Assembly (NCBI RefSeq): GCF_013141715.1
Contig: NZ_WHOA01000241.1
Span: 248,001 to 312,000 of the forward strand
Reading direction: 5' to 3'
From: Paenibacillus phytorum
Lineage (GTDB): Bacteria; Bacillota; Bacilli; Paenibacillales; NBRC-103111
Length of the DNA: 64,000 nucleotides
A program made the translations under genes and the position numbers. The notes beneath the pieces are model-generated. The model was not told the origin of the DNA. It did not search any database and saw only the letters and a list, made by a program, of their open reading frames with translations. Below, piece by piece: positions 60,787 through 64,000 of the stretch; within the stretch, counting starts at the first letter, position 1, and each line of letters starts with the position of its first letter.

Positions 60787-60825
60787 AAGGAGAAATTGTA
60801 AGAGCAGAATGGGAGAGTTAACGAC

Positions 60826-61989
60826 ATGAAAACACGCATGGCAATAAGCATCACGCTCATATTCGTTATTGTGTTTGGTGTGAATAGCTACATTGGTTGG
60901 CACGGCAGAGTCTTTTTATCGGACCAACTAGGTTCTTGGTTTCATTCTGGGCTATATTGGATTGTCTTCTGGATTGTCGCCTTATCATATTTATTAGCAT
61001 GGGTAAGCTCGCGGGTGCTGCCTGCCGGCGTGTCCCGATTATTGAAAATTATCGGCTCCTACTGGTTTGCCATCATGCAATTTGGAATTCTGCTACTGCC
61101 GTTGACAGATTTGGCGATAGGTGTGTTCCATCTTGCATCCGTTCCTTCAAATACATATGTTCCGATTCTCGGTTGGATAAATGTAGGGATTATACTCATC
61201 GCTATGATTCGTGGTTCTTATAATGCACAGAGCCCTGTTATACGCAGATATGACATTACGGTTCCCAAAAAAGCGGGAGACTGGGAGCAGCTTCGCATCG
61301 CAGTAGCCTCCGACATACATCTGGGCTCAATTGTTGGGAACCGCCATCTACGTAAGCTTGTAGAGCAAGTCAATGGCTTAAAACCGGACTTGATTCTTTT
61401 GCCGGGGGATGTCATTGATGATGATATTAAGCCATTTATCCGCTACAATATGGGTAGAACAATGCGAGAACTGCAGGCTCCACTAGGGGTTTATGCTGTG
61501 CTCGGTAATCATGAATACATTGGCGGACATATTCCTGCCTTCGTGGAACAAATGAATCAGATCGGCATTCGTGTGCTCATGGACGAAACCGTCCATATCA
61601 AAGAACGGCTGTACATCGTTGGGCGAAAAGACAAAGCGTCCGAGCGAACGCCTGATGGACGTAAGGCGCTGGCTACATTGCTGGAGGGCACAGATCTTAG
61701 ACAGCCTATAATTGTGATGGATCATCAGCCCTACCACCTAGACAAAGCAGCCGATGCTGGTGCAGATGTGATGCTATCAGGTCATACGCATAGAGGCCAA
61801 ATGGCGCCTAATCACCTTATAACAAGAAGGCTCTTTGAGCTTGATTGGGGCTACTTGCGCAAAGGTAACCTTCATGCTATCGTTTCCTCAGGTTTTGGTA
61901 CGTGGGGACCGCCCATTCGTCTAGGCAGCCGCTCAGAAATTATTGAACTCACCATTCATTTTAAAAGTAACGAGAGAGAAGAGGGTTAA
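60826..61989 (+). CDS. Membrane-anchored metallophosphoesterase
   Basis: A 387-residue protein. About four N-terminal membrane helices (residues 5-135) are followed by a calcineurin-like phosphoesterase domain with the metal motifs ASDIHLGS, GDVIDDD, GNHEYIGG, MDHQPYH and SGHTHRGQM. The substrate is unknown; related YkuE/YaeI proteins act on lipid or nucleotide phosphates. The catalytic domain follows an even number of helices, so sidedness is not certain. It is followed after 5 nt by an unknown gene. Confidence 0.9.
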   Translation: MKTRMAISITLIFVIVFGVNSYIGWHGRVFLSDQLGSWFHSGLYWIVFWIVALSYLLAWVSSRVLPAGVSRLLKIIGSYWFAIMQFGILLLPLTDLAIGVFHLASVPSNTYVPILGWINVGIILIAMIRGSYNAQSPVIRRYDITVPKKAGDWEQLRIAVASDIHLGSIVGNRHLRKLVEQVNGLKPDLILLPGDVIDDDIKPFIRYNMGRTMRELQAPLGVYAVLGNHEYIGGHIPAFVEQMNQIGIRVLMDETVHIKERLYIVGRKDKASERTPDGRKALATLLEGTDLRQPIIVMDHQPYHLDKAADAGADVMLSGHTHRGQMAPNHLITRRLFELDWGYLRKGNLHAIVSSGFGTWGPPIRLGSRSEIIELTIHFKSNEREEG

Positions 61990-61994
61990 GCAGC

Positions 61995-62564
61995 ATGCAA
62001 GAGGCAGAAAGAAAACAAATTACACCCATAGAACTAGCTGCAGCAATGATGCAGTTTACAATGAAAAGCATAGAAAATAGCTGGGATACAATTAAACCGG
62101 TCGTTGCGGCCTACCTAAAAGAGCCCATATTATCCGAGTCTAAAGAAGATGAGTTATTAAGGGAGATATACATAGCAGCTTTAGCGTTGGAAATTTACTG
62201 CATTCCTCATGCTTTCGATGCAGACGTTGCACGTCTCGTCAGCTTAGGGATGGGGGAAGTGATGGGTTCAAACAACTTGTCTGAGCATCACTTATCGGAA
62301 TCCATCAGTCAGCACTATCTTCCGCGTTTGGAAGCAGTCAACGCAGCTGCTCCCACAGACCTAGCGCTAGCACTTGTCGAAGAAGCTGCGGCAATCCTCT
62401 ACGATCGACTAGAGCTTCCGCTCAAGCCAACCGATCGGGTAAACAGCCTGTTGTGGGTCAAGCTATTTCCCTTTCTTGTCCAGCTTGTTGGGAAATGGCC
62501 GATCCTTTTTACTAAATTCGAAGTTAAGCAAAAGACCTCTGAGATAGAAATAACAGAAACATAA
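61995..62564 (+). CDS. Hypothetical helical protein, 189 residues
   Basis: I do not recognise this protein. It appears mostly alpha-helical and acidic, with no signal peptide and one moderately hydrophobic stretch near residues 150-168 (LLWVKLFPFLVQLVGKWPIL) that could contact the membrane. GAGGG precedes the ATG. It starts 5 nt after the metallophosphoesterase gene, so the two are probably co-expressed and may share a function. Confidence 0.7.
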   Translation: MQEAERKQITPIELAAAMMQFTMKSIENSWDTIKPVVAAYLKEPILSESKEDELLREIYIAALALEIYCIPHAFDADVARLVSLGMGEVMGSNNLSEHHLSESISQHYLPRLEAVNAAAPTDLALALVEEAAAILYDRLELPLKPTDRVNSLLWVKLFPFLVQLVGKWPILFTKFEVKQKTSEIEITET

Positions 62565-62608
62565 TCATGGAATCAACATACCCAAGTCTGCGGAAATGTT
62601 GTCTCCTC

Positions 62609-62637
62609 TTGACTTAAAGGTAATAATTACGAATAAT
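62609..62637 (+). promoter_or_regulatory. Promoter with a Zur box upstream of the COG0523 gene
   Basis: TTGACT (62609-62614) and AATAAT (62632-62637) are separated by 17 bases. The spacer holds GTAAT-A-ATTAC (62620-62630), with a following G. This is the core of the Bacillus Zur operator (CGTAATNATTACG). Binding of zinc-loaded Zur there would block RNA polymerase, so the gene should be on when zinc is scarce. Confidence 0.75.
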
Positions 62638-62702
62638 AGAAGAAGAATCAATTATGAGCAGGTTAGAAGCTTTTGCTATCATACTGCTTGGCGGAGGTAG
62701 AA

Positions 62703-63707
62703 ATGAGTATGACAGCACACAAAAGAGTTACCGTGTATGTGTTATCCGGTTTCCTCGGAAGCGGCAAAACCACCTTATTAACGAAGGCAATTGATCATTT
62801 TACCGAAGCGGGGCGTAAACCCGCGGTTATCATGAACGAGATTGGTGAAGTTAACCTGGATGGGCAGTTAATTGCCAATGAAGTACCGATGTCCGAGCTG
62901 CTGGGCGGCTGCATTTGTTGTTCGAGCCGAGGTGATCTTGCGACAGCGCTCAAAGAACTTGTAACTGAGGAGCAGCCCGACCTGATTTTCATAGAATCGA
63001 CTGGTATCGCTAATCCAATGGAAATCATTGATGAAGTAACAGATGCTTCGCTTATACTCCCGGTTGAGCTCAAAGCCGTCATCACCGTAGTGGATGCACC
63101 GCAATTGCTGGAGCTAAGTCGGACAAGTCGAGGCAAGACCTACCGACTCATGCAGGAACAAATCCGTTGTGCGAACTTACTTTTACTGAACAAGGCTGAC
63201 CTGTTACAGGAAGCGGCGCTTCAGGAAGTAGATGCACTTGTACGCGAATGGAATCCATATGCATCAGTACACTACACCGTGTTTAGCCAAATCGACATGA
63301 GACTCATGGAAGCACTAGAAGAAGAGCAAGGGCAGAAACAGCACCCTAACGCAAAACATAATGACACTAATAATAACGTGCAGCACGATGCCAACCATCA
63401 TCATTCTCACAATCATGTGATGGCGTATACGCACTTTTTTGAGCGGGCAGTTGATAGCAACGCATTCGAAGAATTTGTTAGTAAGCTACCGCAAGAGGTT
63501 TACCGTGCTAAAGGAATTCTCAGCTTTTCCGATACCTCAAGCCGGTTCTTATTCCAGTACGCCTACAGAGAGATGGATTTCGTCAAAATCACTCCCAAAG
63601 GCGATGTGCCGGACGTTGCCGTGTTTATCGGAGAGAACTTCTCCAAAGACGCAGTCCGAACAGAATTGCTCAAACTAGAATCCCTTTCCGAACTAGCTGC
63701 CAAATAA
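62703..63707 (+). CDS. COG0523 (CobW/YciC/ZagA-like) zinc metallochaperone GTPase
   Basis: A 334-residue G3E GTPase. The P-loop is GFLGSGKTT (16-24), the metal-binding CxCC is GGCICC (Cys70-Cys73), and LLNKADLL is the G4 motif. A His-rich linker (about 220-240, with HHHSHNH) leads to a CobW C-terminal domain (YRAKGILSF). These proteins deliver zinc to client enzymes during zinc starvation; in B. subtilis the Zur-controlled homologue is ZagA/YciC. GGAGG precedes ATG 62703. The Zur box upstream supports the zinc assignment over cobalt or iron. Confidence 0.92.
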   Translation: MSMTAHKRVTVYVLSGFLGSGKTTLLTKAIDHFTEAGRKPAVIMNEIGEVNLDGQLIANEVPMSELLGGCICCSSRGDLATALKELVTEEQPDLIFIESTGIANPMEIIDEVTDASLILPVELKAVITVVDAPQLLELSRTSRGKTYRLMQEQIRCANLLLLNKADLLQEAALQEVDALVREWNPYASVHYTVFSQIDMRLMEALEEEQGQKQHPNAKHNDTNNNVQHDANHHHSHNHVMAYTHFFERAVDSNAFEEFVSKLPQEVYRAKGILSFSDTSSRFLFQYAYREMDFVKITPKGDVPDVAVFIGENFSKDAVRTELLKLESLSELAAK

Positions 63708-63719
63708 GCAATTCAATGC

Positions 63720-63757
63720 CAAAAGAGTCCCAGCGGCCAAGCTGAGGATTCTTTTTT
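63720..63757 (+). terminator. Intrinsic terminator after the COG0523 gene
   Basis: AAGAGTCC..AGC pairs with GCT..AGGATTCTT and runs into six T residues. Confidence 0.82.
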
Positions 63758-63790
63758 CTATAGTCTTAGTAACATACGGGTTGGATATGG

Positions 63791-63927
63791 CCTAAGGGGG
63801 TACTGTTGTCACTATCCCTTTGGCTCAAATTAGGGGAGCGAAGGTGATTAGAATTACTTGGTCATGGGTCGTGCCTATCCTCTAACGGGGACTATGATCA
63901 CTATCCCCTTGACTCAGGTGTTGGAGG
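63791..63927 (+). repeat. Two degenerate hairpin repeats near the right edge
   Basis: Copies at 63791-63838 and 63879-63927 share the order GGGG..ACTAT/ACTGT..TCACTATCCC..TTG/GGCTCA..GGAG/GGAGG. Each can fold through GGGGA/TCCCC-type pairing. No gene is seen from 63758 to about 63939. Confidence 0.5.
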
Positions 63928-63988
63928 TAGAGAGGGAAAATGAAAGCAAAAAGAGTAAACAAGAATAAATAAGAGTAGATGGAGGTAA

Positions 63989-64000
63989 ATGAAAGTAAAA
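63989..64000 (+). CDS. Possible gene start cut by the right edge
   Basis: TGGAGGT (63980-63986) precedes ATG 63989, and only four codons are visible. A similar site and start (63940, ATGAAAGC) lies 49 bases upstream but stops after ten codons, so either could be a duplicated initiation region. Too short to assign. Confidence 0.25.

Noticed and set aside
1..64000. CRISPR array, tRNA, rRNA, prophage or transposase gene
   Set aside because: No regularly spaced identical repeats, cloverleaf-like segments, rRNA stretches, phage modules or DDE transposase motifs were seen.

Overview
The window looks like chromosomal core sequence from a spore-forming Bacillota of the Paenibacillus type. Support comes from the gene order, which follows the Bacillus subtilis ylaN-ftsW, ylbF/ylbG and yloA-to-recG blocks with Paenibacillus-like insertions, from strong AGGAGG ribosome-binding sites with frequent TTG/GTG starts, and from the sporulation genes spoVM, a spoVIF-like gene and ricF/ylbF. 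The species assignment is inference. I see no rRNA, tRNA, CRISPR array, prophage or intact insertion sequence.

Region by region. 1-8.7 kb: a diguanylate cyclase cut by the left edge, a VTT-domain membrane protein, an HPr-like protein without the active-site histidine, ylaN, a Ca2+/H+ antiporter, an Asp23 protein, ftsW with a YugN-like gene, an M20 amidohydrolase and a CBS-pair protein. 8.8-14.7 kb: an orphan multi-PAS histidine kinase, two tandem Gfo/Idh/MocA oxidoreductases, a LysR pseudogene with an internal deletion, a decayed small ORF and a lipoprotein nuclease. 14.8-25.3 kb: a bacterial XPB helicase with its Helicase_C_3 partner, ylbF and ylbG separated by an antisense asparaginase, a LysR regulator, a PHP phosphoesterase, galU and ugd.

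25.4-54.4 kb is the long conserved block: rqcH, a Ca2+ P-type ATPase, dapF, a homocysteine methyltransferase/MTHFR, yicC, remA, gmk, rpoZ, coaBC, priA, def, fmt, rsmB, rlmN, prpC, prkC, rsgA, rpe, a small membrane protein, spoVM (26 codons), rpmB (opposite strand), yloU, fakA, a DegV/FakB protein and recG. It links nucleotide supply, translation initiation and ribosome maturation, Ser/Thr phosphorylation, spore coat assembly and fatty-acid kinase activity. 54.5-64 kb is accessory: an AraC regulator divergent from an alpha-L-fucosidase, DUF1294, a SpoVIF-like gene, an SOS-controlled Y-family polymerase operon with two LexA boxes and two related flanking proteins, a SRAP DNA-protein crosslink gene, a metallophosphoesterase, an unknown gene, and a COG0523 zinc GTPase with a Zur box in its promoter.

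The most interesting unexplained signal is a dispersed leader element. Tandem 36-42 nt units, each holding a short hairpin and ending in the Shine-Dalgarno sequence, precede three unrelated genes: the nuclease lipoprotein, spoVM and yloU. In the yloU copy the stem sequence has changed but pairing is kept. A second strong theme is a DNA-damage island at 57.7-60.8 kb.
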